From: Clostridiales bacterium Firm_08 | GTDB lineage: Bacteria > Bacillota > Clostridia > Oscillospirales > QAKW01 | DNA: 64,000 nucleotides | Assembly: GCA_001604045.1 (NCBI GenBank) | Contig: LVAN01000007.1 | Location: 1-64,000 of the forward strand | Direction of reading: 5' to 3' | Shown: piece after piece, positions 37,555-46,613 of the stretch | How the letters are laid out: each line of letters starts with the position of its first letter | How positions within the stretch are numbered: the stretch's first letter is position 1 | Notes under the pieces: model-generated | Seen by the model: only the letters and a program-made list of their open reading frames with translations | Told to the model about the DNA's origin: nothing | The model's database searches: none | Position numbers and translations under genes: made by a program

Positions 37555-40146
37555 TTACCGTACGATAAGGGCGCCGTTCACACAGTCGACGGTCAGTACA
37601 GTGCCCGGCGGGACGTCCCTCGCGATCAGCGTTTTGGCGAGCAGGGTCTCGACGCTGGTCTGCAAAAACCGTTTGAGCGGTCGCGCGCCGAACAGGGGAT
37701 CAAAGCCCCCTTCGATGATAAAGTCGATCGCGGCGGGGGTGAGTTCGCACCGCACGTCCCGGTCGGCAAGTCTCGCGTTGAGGTCGCGCGTCATCAGCGT
37801 AAGGATGCGGCGCACGTCGTCTTTGGTCAGCGGCTTGTAGCATACGATCTCGTCCAGACGGTTGAGAAACTCCGGACGGAAGGTCGCCTTCAGCGCCGCG
37901 TCCACTTTGGAAAGCGCCTCCGGCGAGATATCGCCCTCCGCTGTCATCCCCTCCAGCAGATAACTTGCGCCGAGGTTGCTGGTCATGATGAGGATGGTAT
38001 TCTTGAAATCGACGGTGCGGCCCTGCGAGTCGGTCACCCTGCCGTCGTCCAGCACCTGCAAAAGGACGTTGAAAACGTCCGGGTGCGCCTTTTCGATCTC
38101 ATCGAACAGCACGACGGAATAAGGTCTGCGGCGGACCGCCTCGGTGAGCTGACCGCCCTCCTCGTAACCGACGTATCCCGGCGGCGCGCCGATGAGGCGG
38201 GAGACGGAGAATTTCTCCATATACTCGCTCATATCAATGCGCACGATGTTGTTCTCGTCGTCGAACAGCACCTCGGCGAGCGCTTTGGCAAGTTCCGTCT
38301 TGCCCACGCCGGTGGGGCCGAGGAACAGGAAAGAGCCGATGGGGCGCTTCGGGTCGGAGATGCCGGCGCGGGAGCGCAGAATGGCGTCGCTGACCTTGCG
38401 GACCGCCTCGTCCTGCCCGATGACCCGCTTGTGCAGGAGATCCGGCATACCGAGCAGTTTTTCCCGCTCGCCCTCCATCAGTTTGGCGACGGGGATGCCT
38501 GTCCAGCGTTCGATGATGCGGGCGATCTCCTCGCTCGTCACCTTGTCGCGGAGCAGGGAATTCTCACTTTTCGCGGCGTCCGCTTTTTGTTCCAGCGCCT
38601 CCAGTTTTTCTTTGAGCGCGGGCAGTTTGCCGTATTTGAGTTCCGCCGCCTTGTTGAGATCGTACGCCTGCTCCGCCTGCTCGATCTCACGGCTGATCTG
38701 CTCGATCTCGGATTTTACGGCGTGGGCGTTTTGGATCGCGTCTTTTTCCGAGATCCATTTCGCCTGCTTGGCGGCGAAATCCTCCCGCATCTCGGCGAGT
38801 TCCTCCCGGATGGCGGCGAGATGCCCCGCGGTCTTGTCATCTTTTTCTTTTTTGAGCGCCGCCTCCTCGATCTCGAGCTGTATGATCTTGCGGCGGATGA
38901 TATCAAGTTCGGTCGGCATCGAGTCGATCTCGGTGCGGATCATGGCGCACGCCTCGTCGATGAGGTCGATGGCTTTGTCCGGCAGAAAGCGGTCGGTGAT
39001 ATAGCGGTCGGACAGGGTGGCGGCGGTGATGATGGCGCCGTCCTGGATCTTGACGCCGTGGTAGACTTCATACCGTTCTTTCAGACCGCGCAGGATGGCG
39101 ATGGTGTCCTCCACCGTCGGCTCCTCCACTAAAACCGGCTGAAAGCGGCGTTCCAGCGCCGCGTCCTTTTCGATATACTCGCGGTACTCGTTGAGGGTGG
39201 TCGCGCCGATACAATGGAGTTCTCCCCGCGCCAGCATGGGTTTGAGCAGGTTGCCCGCGTCCATCGCGCCGTCCGTCTTGCCCGCGCCGACGATGGTGTG
39301 CAGCTCGTCGATGAACAGGATAGTCCGTCCCTCGGAACGTTTGATCTCGGTCAGCACCGCCTTGAGGCGTTCCTCAAATTCGCCGCGGTATTTCGCCCCG
39401 GCGATGAGGGAACCCATATCCAGCGAAAAAACGGTCTTGTCTTTGAGCGATGCCGGCACGTCCCCCCGCACGATGCGCTGGGCGAGCCCCTCGGCGATGG
39501 CGGTCTTGCCGACGCCCGGTTCGCCGATCAGTACGGGATTGTTTTTGGTCTTGCGGGAGAGGATGCGGATGACGTTGCGGATCTCATCGTCCCGCCCGAT
39601 GACCGGATCGACGTTGCCGCCTCTGGCTTTTTCCACCAGATCGACGCCGTATTTTTTGAGCGCCTCGTAGGTCTCCTCCGGGTTGTCGGAGGTCACTCTC
39701 TGGCCGCCGCGCACCCGCTGCAGCGCCTCATAGATCTTATCCTCGGTGACGCCGTAACTTTGGAACAGCGCCTTGAGTTCCCGGTTCGCGGCGCGAAACA
39801 GCGCGAGGAACAGATGCTCCACCGAGACGTATTCGTCCTTCATATTTTCGGCGATCTTTTCCGCCAGCGTCAGCGTTTTTTCCACGTCTGACGAGACGTA
39901 GATATTGTTTACGTCCCGATCTCCGCTCACCTTGGGCAGCGCCTCCATGCGGCGGCGCACCTCGTCGGTCAGCCCCTGCGGGTTGGCGGTCAGCGATCCC
40001 GTCAGTTCCCGGATCAGCCCCTCGCCGGTCAGCAGGGCATAGAGAAGATGCTCCTGTTCGATGGCGGGCGCGCCGTGCTCCGAGGCGAGCGACTGCGCGG
40101 CGCGGATGGTTTCCAGCGTTTTTTGCGTATATTTTTGTGTGTTCAT
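37555..40146 (-). CDS. clpB: ATP-dependent chaperone ClpB
   Basis: Two AAA modules with long coiled middle domain; [35 protein letters not shown]. Confidence 0.96.
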   Translation of the reverse strand: MNTQKYTQKTLETIRAAQSLASEHGAPAIEQEHLLYALLTGEGLIRELTGSLTANPQGLTDEVRRRMEALPKVSGDRDVNNIYVSSDVEKTLTLAEKIAENMKDEYVSVEHLFLALFRAANRELKALFQSYGVTEDKIYEALQRVRGGQRVTSDNPEETYEALKKYGVDLVEKARGGNVDPVIGRDDEIRNVIRILSRKTKNNPVLIGEPGVGKTAIAEGLAQRIVRGDVPASLKDKTVFSLDMGSLIAGAKYRGEFEERLKAVLTEIKRSEGRTILFIDELHTIVGAGKTDGAMDAGNLLKPMLARGELHCIGATTLNEYREYIEKDAALERRFQPVLVEEPTVEDTIAILRGLKERYEVYHGVKIQDGAIITAATLSDRYITDRFLPDKAIDLIDEACAMIRTEIDSMPTELDIIRRKIIQLEIEEAALKKEKDDKTAGHLAAIREELAEMREDFAAKQAKWISEKDAIQNAHAVKSEIEQISREIEQAEQAYDLNKAAELKYGKLPALKEKLEALEQKADAAKSENSLLRDKVTSEEIARIIERWTGIPVAKLMEGEREKLLGMPDLLHKRVIGQDEAVRKVSDAILRSRAGISDPKRPIGSFLFLGPTGVGKTELAKALAEVLFDDENNIVRIDMSEYMEKFSVSRLIGAPPGYVGYEEGGQLTEAVRRRPYSVVLFDEIEKAHPDVFNVLLQVLDDGRVTDSQGRTVDFKNTILIMTSNLGASYLLEGMTAEGDISPEALSKVDAALKATFRPEFLNRLDEIVCYKPLTKDDVRRILTLMTRDLNARLADRDVRCELTPAAIDFIIEGGFDPLFGARPLKRFLQTSVETLLAKTLIARDVPPGTVLTVDCVNGALIVR

Positions 40147-40178
40147 TATAGTAAACCCACCTTTCTTGCCTTGATCGT

Positions 40179-40214
40179 TGGCTGACCCGCGTTGTCCTTA
40201 TCGCGGGGCAGCCT
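40179..40214. repeat. TIR-to-TIR remnant of MITE-like family 1 in clpB leader
   Basis: GGCTGACCCGCG-ttgtccttat-CGCGGGGCAGCC (11/12 bp hairpin). Confidence 0.7.
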
Positions 40215-40276
40215 ACTTGTATTGTATACCATCTTTCGGCGGAAAGTGTGAACAAACTATGAACAGAATGTAAAAA

Positions 40277-40303
40277 TTAGCACTCTCATATCGAGAGTGC
40301 TAA
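40277..40303. promoter_or_regulatory. CIRCE element (HrcA operator) upstream of clpB
   Basis: TTAGCACTC-N9-GAGTGCTAA exact consensus. Confidence 0.95.
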
Positions 40304-40314
40304 TTTTACCTGTT

Positions 40315-40728
40315 TTATTCGGTTTCGCGCTTTTTCTTTTTCAAACGGAACCACGGGAAGCGGAAGCAGACAAGGACAAAGCCGATCCCGAAGCATATAA
40401 GCGGCGGGACGGGACTGCGCGCGTCGCCGCGGAAAACGGGGTAGGGGGGAAACAGCCAGTAATGGCAGACGCCCTCCTCTCCCACAGTGGGAAAGACGTC
40501 TTTGTAGAGGATCTCTTTGTAATCCGCCGTCCGTTCCGTCTCACCGCGCGGGTAAGCGTATTCGACGCGGAAGGTATTATACGTTTCGTCACTGTCGTCG
40601 ATCAGCGTGTAGCCTTTGATATGATAGACGGTCGTGCGGACCGCCAGCGCCGGGATCAGCCACACAACGCCGATGATCATCAGGATCACGCCGATGACCG
40701 TTTTATGCTTCGCGATGTACCGTATCAT
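40315..40728 (-). CDS. Hypothetical two-TM protein (DUF3592-like)
   Basis: N- and C-terminal TM segments flanking a small soluble domain. Confidence 0.5.
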   Translation of the reverse strand: MIRYIAKHKTVIGVILMIIGVVWLIPALAVRTTVYHIKGYTLIDDSDETYNTFRVEYAYPRGETERTADYKEILYKDVFPTVGEEGVCHYWLFPPYPVFRGDARSPVPPLICFGIGFVLVCFRFPWFRLKKKKRETE

Positions 40729-40760
40729 ACGTTTCCCGCCTTTCTTGCCGCAGTCCGGTT

Positions 40761-43100
40761 TTACGCTCTGTCAAGCACTTTCGCGGCGGCGCGGATGGCG
40801 TCGATGGCGCGGCGGATCACGGTGCCGGGATCCGCGGGAGCGTCCGGCTGTAGTTCGGCGAGCGGTTTGTCATAGAACCGATCCACAAGGGGAGCGATCT
40901 GTTTTTCGAAATCCGGTTTTTCGGTGTCGGGAGCCGCTGTTTTCAGCCAGTCGAAAACGAGGCGCGCTTCGTCGACATAGATCCCTTTTATCAGTTCACA
41001 GGCAGGCTGAGCGCTGTAACGGTTGTGGATATTGTGTTTGATGATGGTCTCGGCGCGGGGGTTGACCGGCGCGACGCGGCGCATCTCTTCCAGCGTTTGA
41101 TAGATGGAGAAATCCCCGGGATTGAGCGCCAGCACTTCCTCTATCGCGGCGAGCAGTTCGAAATAGCAGGGTTCCGCCGCGCGAAGGTAGTCTTTGTTCG
41201 AGATATCGAAGGTCACGGAAACGATGACGAGGTTGAGATATCTGCCGAGCGCGGTGCGGACCATATCCACGGTATCCCGCAGGACAAAGCGATCGCTTGT
41301 CGCGGGGCCGAGTGTCGACAGGATCTCCAGCGCCTTGATCGTCGAGGGCAGTACTTTTTGCTCGGCGGCGAGCTTGCGGCGGTAGTATTCCGCCAGCGCG
41401 GCGTCCCCGTAGTACTTTTGCAGCCAGACCGTCAGCCGCGTCCAAAGATCGAGATGCGCGTAGGCGTTGGGGGCAAAGTCGTAGCGGTGCGGGTCGCTCT
41501 CGGGACGGCGGGAATATTCGCCCCAGTCTCCGAGTTTGATCAGCGGCAGCATATGCTGCCAGGCGTCGTTCATCACGGCGGCGTTTTCGCCGTAGCGCGC
41601 TTTGCTGAAGTTTTCTACCAGACCCTCAACAGTATTGGCAAGCGGCGACCACGCGTTTTGCGTGAGAAATTCAAGAATGATGGGATCGCTGTGGCTGAGT
41701 TCCGGCCACAGGACCATCCCTTTGCAGTAGGGATCCTCCGCCGCCACTTTCAACCGTTCGCAGCTGCGGTCATAGGGACCGCGCAGTTCGCTTTCCGATT
41801 CAAAACTGTGGAACAGACCGAAGATCCAGGGGAATTTTCCGACGACGCCCCAGTTAAGGAAACAGATCTCCGGATCGTCCGCTTCCGACGTGTAATCGAG
41901 GATGATCGTTTTTTCGGGATCGAATTCCTTGAGAAGGCCCTGTACCTCCTCCGGCGTCCACCAGCCGATGAAGTCCCACGCGGCGATCATCATTGTAGAG
42001 TCGGGGAACCGCTCGCGGATGCTCTCTAAAATACGGCGGTAGGTGAACAGTTTGAGTGTAAAGTTTTTTTGCTTGTCAGGATATATTTTCCGCTCGCCAA
42101 GCCCTATGGTGTGGAACAGCGCCGTCTGCTTGTCGTATTCCTCTACCATCGTCTCGGTGAGTTTCATATAGTAGTCCATATTCTGTTTCTGACGGAAATC
42201 AAAGACCTTTCCGGTGTCGTTTTCGTTGTGCTTTCTGTCGCACTGCTCCAGGAAGGTCGGCTGTTTCGCCTCCAGAAACGTCGTCGGCGTGCGGCTGTAC
42301 CAGTGGGTCATCGTGCCGCAGTCGGTGGGGTAGGAGAGATCGAGATCTCTCGCGTACGCCAGCACCTTTTCCCGCAGCTCGCCGCGATAGCGCAGTTTCC
42401 AAAGGTCGGAACGGTCGTTATAACCGGGCGTGAGTTTTCCGTCCGCGTTATAAAAATCAGCGGGGTAGTTGATGTTCTCGTATTCCTCGGGGTAAGGAAC
42501 GTCCTCCGGGAAAGCGCGCTGCCAAACGTCGTCCATCCCGATGCGAAGCATAAAGAAGTTGAGCCGTTTTTTCGCCATCCAGTCAAGTTCTTTTTTCCAA
42601 TCCTCAAAGGACCAGTGCTCCGCCTGGAAGCGTTTGAGTCCGCGGTGGGCGAAGTAGCGAAGTCCGCGGTATTCAAAGCGCGGGCTTTCTTTCACGTCGA
42701 TGCCCTCCATCGGGAGGTCGTCAAGATGAGGGATGATATCGCCGTCCCAGAAATAGTGACAGCCGGCGTATCTCTCGAAATAGTCGTAGACGGCATACAG
42801 CGTCGAGCGGGGTCTGCCGCCCGCCAAAAGCACCGCGCGTCTGCCGTCCAGATCGAAGGAAAGCAGGCGGTAGTCGTCCGTGCCGTAGCGCAGGTCAAGA
42901 GAACCGATATGTCCTTCCAGGATCTCCCGCGCGGCAACGTCGTTGACGGCGTCGGTGCCGAGCAGAAACAGATCGCTTTGGCCGTCGTCCTTGTCCGACA
43001 CAAGGATGTCCCGCCCTGTGACGCTCCGGAACATTTTACAAAAAGCGTCGGCCGCCGCCTGATATGCTCCGGTGTTCGCCGTGATCAAAAGTTGAGCCAT
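40761..43100 (-). CDS. Putative GH89-like (alpha-N-acetylglucosaminidase/NAGLU-like) glycoside hydrolase
   Basis: 779 aa; EDWKKELDWMAKKRLNFFMLRIGMDDVWQRAF, ILDYTSEADDPEICFLNWGVVGKFPWIFGLFHSFE resemble the NAGLU barrel. Confidence 0.5.
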   Translation of the reverse strand: MAQLLITANTGAYQAAADAFCKMFRSVTGRDILVSDKDDGQSDLFLLGTDAVNDVAAREILEGHIGSLDLRYGTDDYRLLSFDLDGRRAVLLAGGRPRSTLYAVYDYFERYAGCHYFWDGDIIPHLDDLPMEGIDVKESPRFEYRGLRYFAHRGLKRFQAEHWSFEDWKKELDWMAKKRLNFFMLRIGMDDVWQRAFPEDVPYPEEYENINYPADFYNADGKLTPGYNDRSDLWKLRYRGELREKVLAYARDLDLSYPTDCGTMTHWYSRTPTTFLEAKQPTFLEQCDRKHNENDTGKVFDFRQKQNMDYYMKLTETMVEEYDKQTALFHTIGLGERKIYPDKQKNFTLKLFTYRRILESIRERFPDSTMMIAAWDFIGWWTPEEVQGLLKEFDPEKTIILDYTSEADDPEICFLNWGVVGKFPWIFGLFHSFESESELRGPYDRSCERLKVAAEDPYCKGMVLWPELSHSDPIILEFLTQNAWSPLANTVEGLVENFSKARYGENAAVMNDAWQHMLPLIKLGDWGEYSRRPESDPHRYDFAPNAYAHLDLWTRLTVWLQKYYGDAALAEYYRRKLAAEQKVLPSTIKALEILSTLGPATSDRFVLRDTVDMVRTALGRYLNLVIVSVTFDISNKDYLRAAEPCYFELLAAIEEVLALNPGDFSIYQTLEEMRRVAPVNPRAETIIKHNIHNRYSAQPACELIKGIYVDEARLVFDWLKTAAPDTEKPDFEKQIAPLVDRFYDKPLAELQPDAPADPGTVIRRAIDAIRAAAKVLDRA

Positions 43101-43257
43101 TGATGTATCCCCCTTTTATTATCATAATCCTATTATAATAACGTTTTTCATAGAAAACAAGATAAAAAACAAAACTTTACGTTAAAAAAACAGAACAGAG
43201 CGGGCGGGGAGACAGGGAACGGCACTGAGGAGACAGGGGACGGCACTATGTCTTCTA

Positions 43258-43345
43258 AATGATGTTGCGGCAAAGCCGCAAATGATGTCAGGCTCCGCCT
43301 GAATGATGTTGCCTTCGGCAAATGATGTTGCGCTGCGCGCAAATT
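43258..43345. repeat. Array of four small hairpins with AATGATGT spacers
   Basis: Hairpins 43266-43280, 43289-43301, 43310-43320, 43329-43341 preceded each by AATGATGT. Confidence 0.85.
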
Positions 43346-43348
43346 AAG

Positions 43349-43381
43349 GATGATCCCCCGGTCTTTGACCGGGGGATCATC
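43349..43381. terminator. Terminator-like hairpin, distal duplicate
   Basis: GATGATCCCCCGGTC-TTT-GACCGGGGGATCATC. Confidence 0.75.
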
Positions 43382-43382
43382 A

Positions 43383-43751
43383 CAGCGTGTCAAAGAACCT
43401 CTTTGACACGCTGGCAGACTGCAAAAAAGGAAGTTGCATTTCACCGAGCCGTTCTCGTCGGCGTACTTTTCCACCCGAAAAAAGTGAATACTTTTTTCGG
43501 AAAAGGAGATGCAACGTTGCAAAGCGATCGGCTTTTTTCGAAAAAGCCGACGCTCATCAACTTTTGCATCGACGCACGGTAGAGAGCGGATCGGTGGAAA
43601 ACAGAGAAAAGCCTTGCAGAGCAAGGCTTCCTTGGATGAGAACATTTGTTTTTCTCAGTTTTGATTTCAGGCTTTGAACTTTCCCGAAAACGAAACTATT
43701 TAAAACTATGTTTCTGTTTCTCTGTGGTGAAACGACTTTTTTGACAGTCTG
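43383..43751. mobile_element. Hairpin-rich non-coding element family 2, copy 1 (369 bp)
   Basis: Outer hairpin CAGCGTGTCAAAG..CTTTGACACGCTG, TIR-like CAGACTG(C/T)(A/C)AAAAAAG ends, shared with 54243-54507. Confidence 0.75.
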
Positions 43752-43752
43752 G

Positions 43753-43785
43753 GATGATCCCACGGTCTTTGACCGGGGGATCATC
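43753..43785 (-). terminator. Terminator of the RCC1-repeat gene, proximal duplicate
   Basis: GATGATCCCACGGTC-TTT-GACCGGGGGATCATC, 32/33 to 43349-43381. Confidence 0.75.
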
Positions 43786-43800
43786 AGTGTTCAATATTCA

Positions 43801-45426
43801 TTATTTCAGCGACCAGTTGCCGATCAGGCCCTCTTCATAGGACTGCTCTCCGAAAAACATCAGGCTTCCGTCATACTGCAGCGTTATGGTGTAGTTCTGC
43901 CCGGTGATGACGGCGGCGGCGTCCCGCACGTCGTCCAGCGACGTCTGCCCGCGCTGATTGGTGCCGCAGGCGACCAGCGTGCCGTCCTCCCGGACGCCGA
44001 CGGTGAAGTGCCTGCCCGCCGAAACGGCGATGACGTCCGACCACTGCCCGACTTCCAGCGCGCTCATCGTGCGGTCGCCCGCGCCGACGACGGCGCCGTC
44101 CGCCGTAACGCCGACAGCGTGTGTGTTGCCCGCGGCGAACTGTACGACGTTTTGCCACTGTCCGACGCCTTCGGCCAGCCCGTCGTGATCCTTGCCGGCG
44201 AACAGCATCTCGCCGCTTTCCGTCTGTCCCAGCACAAAGTCCCGTCCGACCGCGATGGCCTTGACGTTTTTCCAGCCGGAAACGGCGCACTGACCGCTGG
44301 CGTTATTGCCCGCCGCCACGACGGTCCCGTCCGAACGCAGGCCGACCGTAAAGCCGTTTCCCGCGCCGATGGCGACGATATCCTTCCAGGCGGTAAGATT
44401 GCACTCTCCGAATTTGTTTTTTCCGACCGCCATCACGGTGCCGCTGAAATGCAGGCCGACTGTATGGGTCTCCCCGCAGGCGACCGCGCGGATCGCGTTC
44501 CATTTGGAGGTCAGCAGGACGCCGTCTTTGGCGTATCCCGTGCCCTGCACCTTGCCGGCGGTGTCGACGATCACGGTATGCAGATATCCGGCGGCAACGC
44601 GCGTCTTGCAGGTGAGCAGACGGCGCATCTCCACCACTTTCTCCGGCGCGTCGCGGTAGCCGCCCGCCGCCCGGTATTCCTCCAGGGCGCCGAAAAAGTT
44701 ATCGATGCTTTCCGCGCGGGTGGCAAAATAGTAGTGCCGCGCCGGGCGGAAGAAAAAGAGCGTAAGCGTGAGGATAACGGCGAAAAATACGATGATACCG
44801 CCGCCAAGCCCCGCGTACGCGAGGATCCTGCCGCGTTTTTCCCGGCGTTTCTCGGCGCGGGCGGCGGCCTGTTTTCGCGCGGTCTCCCGCGACGCCTGTT
44901 CTGCCTGTTCCGTTTTAAGACATGTCTCGCCGTCGGCGTGGGCGGTCACCCATTCCTTCGGTCTGTCACAGCCGCCGCAGAAGGTCAGCCCCGCTTCGTT
45001 GATCTGCCCGCAGCCGCACCGCCAGAAGCGGTCGGTGTATTCGGTCCGGTACAGCGGGTCGGTGCCTTTCCACGCTTCAGCATACCGCTCAAACTCCGGC
45101 ATGGACGGTCCCGCCGCCGCGGGCGCCGGCAGATCCTCTCCCGCGGAGAGCGTCTCGTTGCGCCAGGCGACGCCGTCCGAAAACACGACGTTCCGCACCA
45201 CCGGTTCCGCGCCGCTCGGAAACGCCGCGCGGACCTCGGCGCGGGAGGGTATGTCCGTCAGCGTCTGCCGCGTATCGCCCGCGGCAAGTTCCGCGGACGT
45301 CAGATCGCACCAGCTGACATTGCGAAAGATAAAGACCGTTTGCTCCCCCTCGGCCCGGGCGCGCATGAGCTGCAGCGGACAGCCGGGAAGCAGTCGGTAA
45401 AAGACGGTTTCCGTCAAGGAGGGCAC
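43801..45426 (-). CDS. Membrane protein with zinc ribbon (RanBP2-like) and RCC1-like repeats
   Basis: WRCGCGQINEAGLTFCGGCDRPKEW; TM; repeats such as IAVGRDFVLGQTESGEMLFAGKD, VSAGRHFTVGVREDGTLVACGTN. Confidence 0.75.
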   Translation of the reverse strand: MPSLTETVFYRLLPGCPLQLMRARAEGEQTVFIFRNVSWCDLTSAELAAGDTRQTLTDIPSRAEVRAAFPSGAEPVVRNVVFSDGVAWRNETLSAGEDLPAPAAAGPSMPEFERYAEAWKGTDPLYRTEYTDRFWRCGCGQINEAGLTFCGGCDRPKEWVTAHADGETCLKTEQAEQASRETARKQAAARAEKRREKRGRILAYAGLGGGIIVFFAVILTLTLFFFRPARHYYFATRAESIDNFFGALEEYRAAGGYRDAPEKVVEMRRLLTCKTRVAAGYLHTVIVDTAGKVQGTGYAKDGVLLTSKWNAIRAVACGETHTVGLHFSGTVMAVGKNKFGECNLTAWKDIVAIGAGNGFTVGLRSDGTVVAAGNNASGQCAVSGWKNVKAIAVGRDFVLGQTESGEMLFAGKDHDGLAEGVGQWQNVVQFAAGNTHAVGVTADGAVVGAGDRTMSALEVGQWSDVIAVSAGRHFTVGVREDGTLVACGTNQRGQTSLDDVRDAAAVITGQNYTITLQYDGSLMFFGEQSYEEGLIGNWSLK

Positions 45427-45431
45427 CTCCC

Positions 45432-46613
45432 TTACATTTCGATGAAATCTTTGAGTTTTTTGGAACGGGAGGGATGACGCAGTTTGCGCAGCGCCTTGCT
45501 TTCGATCTGACGGATGCGCTCACGGGTGACGTTGAATTCTTTGCCGACCTCTTCCAGCGTCCGCTGTCTGCCGTCCACCAGGCCGAAACGAAGTTCCAGC
45601 ACTTTGGCTTCCCGCTCGTGCAGGGTGCCCAGCACCTCTTTGAGTTGTTCCTTGAGCATGATATGCGCCGTCGCCTCGACCGGGGCGGGGATGTCCTCAT
45701 CCGGGATGAAATCACCCAGATGGCTGTCCTCCTCCTCACCGATCGGCGTTTCCAGCGATACGGGATCCAGCGCGATCTTCATGATCTCCCGCACCTTGTC
45801 CTCGGGATATCCCATCTCCTTGGCGATCTCCTCGCTGGTCGGGTCTCTGCCAAGTTCCTGTACGAGTTGTCTGGATACGCGCATCACACGGTTGATGGTC
45901 TCCACCATATGCACCGGGATGCGGATGGTGCGCGCCTGGTCGGCGATGGCGCGGGTGATCGCCTGACGGATCCACCACGTCGCGTAGGTGGAAAATTTAT
46001 AGCCCTTTTCATAATCGAATTTTTCCACCGCCTTGATCAGACCGAGGTTGCCTTCCTGGATGAGATCGAGGAACTGCATCCCTCTGCCGACGTAACGCTT
46101 GGCGATGGATACGACGAGCCGCAGGTTGGCTTCCGCCAGTCTGCTTTTCGCGCGTCTGCCCGCGTCGATCTTTTTTTGCAGGAACGCCTTTTCCTCTTCT
46201 GTCTCCGCCTCGGCGATCGCTTCCTCCGCCTTGTTGCCGTCCATCATCTGCTTGGCAAGTTCGATCTCCTCGTCGCCCGAAAGCAGCGGCACTTTGCCGA
46301 TCTCTTTGAGATACACTTTGACCGGATCATCCACGATCGCGTAGTCCGCGGCGGCGTCGTCATCGGAAGCGGCGGCATCTCCCTGCTCGCTTCCCTCGAT
46401 GTCATCCACGTTGAGGTTGGAAAGATCCTCCAGGGTATCCTCCACGATCTCGATACCGGCATCCGCCAGGGAATCGTAAAACCGCTCCATCTCCTCGGGA
46501 TCCAGCGCGATATCATCCAGCGCGTAGTTGATCTCCTTGTTGGTGAGCATCCCTTTTTGTTTGCCGGTCTCCAGCAGTTCATTCAGTACCTTTTTTTCAA
46601 TTGCCGTTGCCAT
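45432..46613 (-). CDS. rpoD: Primary sigma factor RpoD/SigA
   Basis: [62 protein letters not shown]. Confidence 0.97.
   Translation of the reverse strand: MATAIEKKVLNELLETGKQKGMLTNKEINYALDDIALDPEEMERFYDSLADAGIEIVEDTLEDLSNLNVDDIEGSEQGDAAASDDDAAADYAIVDDPVKVYLKEIGKVPLLSGDEEIELAKQMMDGNKAEEAIAEAETEEEKAFLQKKIDAGRRAKSRLAEANLRLVVSIAKRYVGRGMQFLDLIQEGNLGLIKAVEKFDYEKGYKFSTYATWWIRQAITRAIADQARTIRIPVHMVETINRVMRVSRQLVQELGRDPTSEEIAKEMGYPEDKVREIMKIALDPVSLETPIGEEEDSHLGDFIPDEDIPAPVEATAHIMLKEQLKEVLGTLHEREAKVLELRFGLVDGRQRTLEEVGKEFNVTRERIRQIESKALRKLRHPSRSKKLKDFIEM

Noticed and set aside
43258-43345. Possible CRISPR array with AATGATGT repeats
   Set aside because: 8-nt repeats and 11-15-nt palindromic intervals are too short and structured for CRISPR
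43322-43677. Small ORFs within the family-2 element and flanking hairpins
   Set aside because: They cross hairpins and terminators, and the second copy does not preserve the frames
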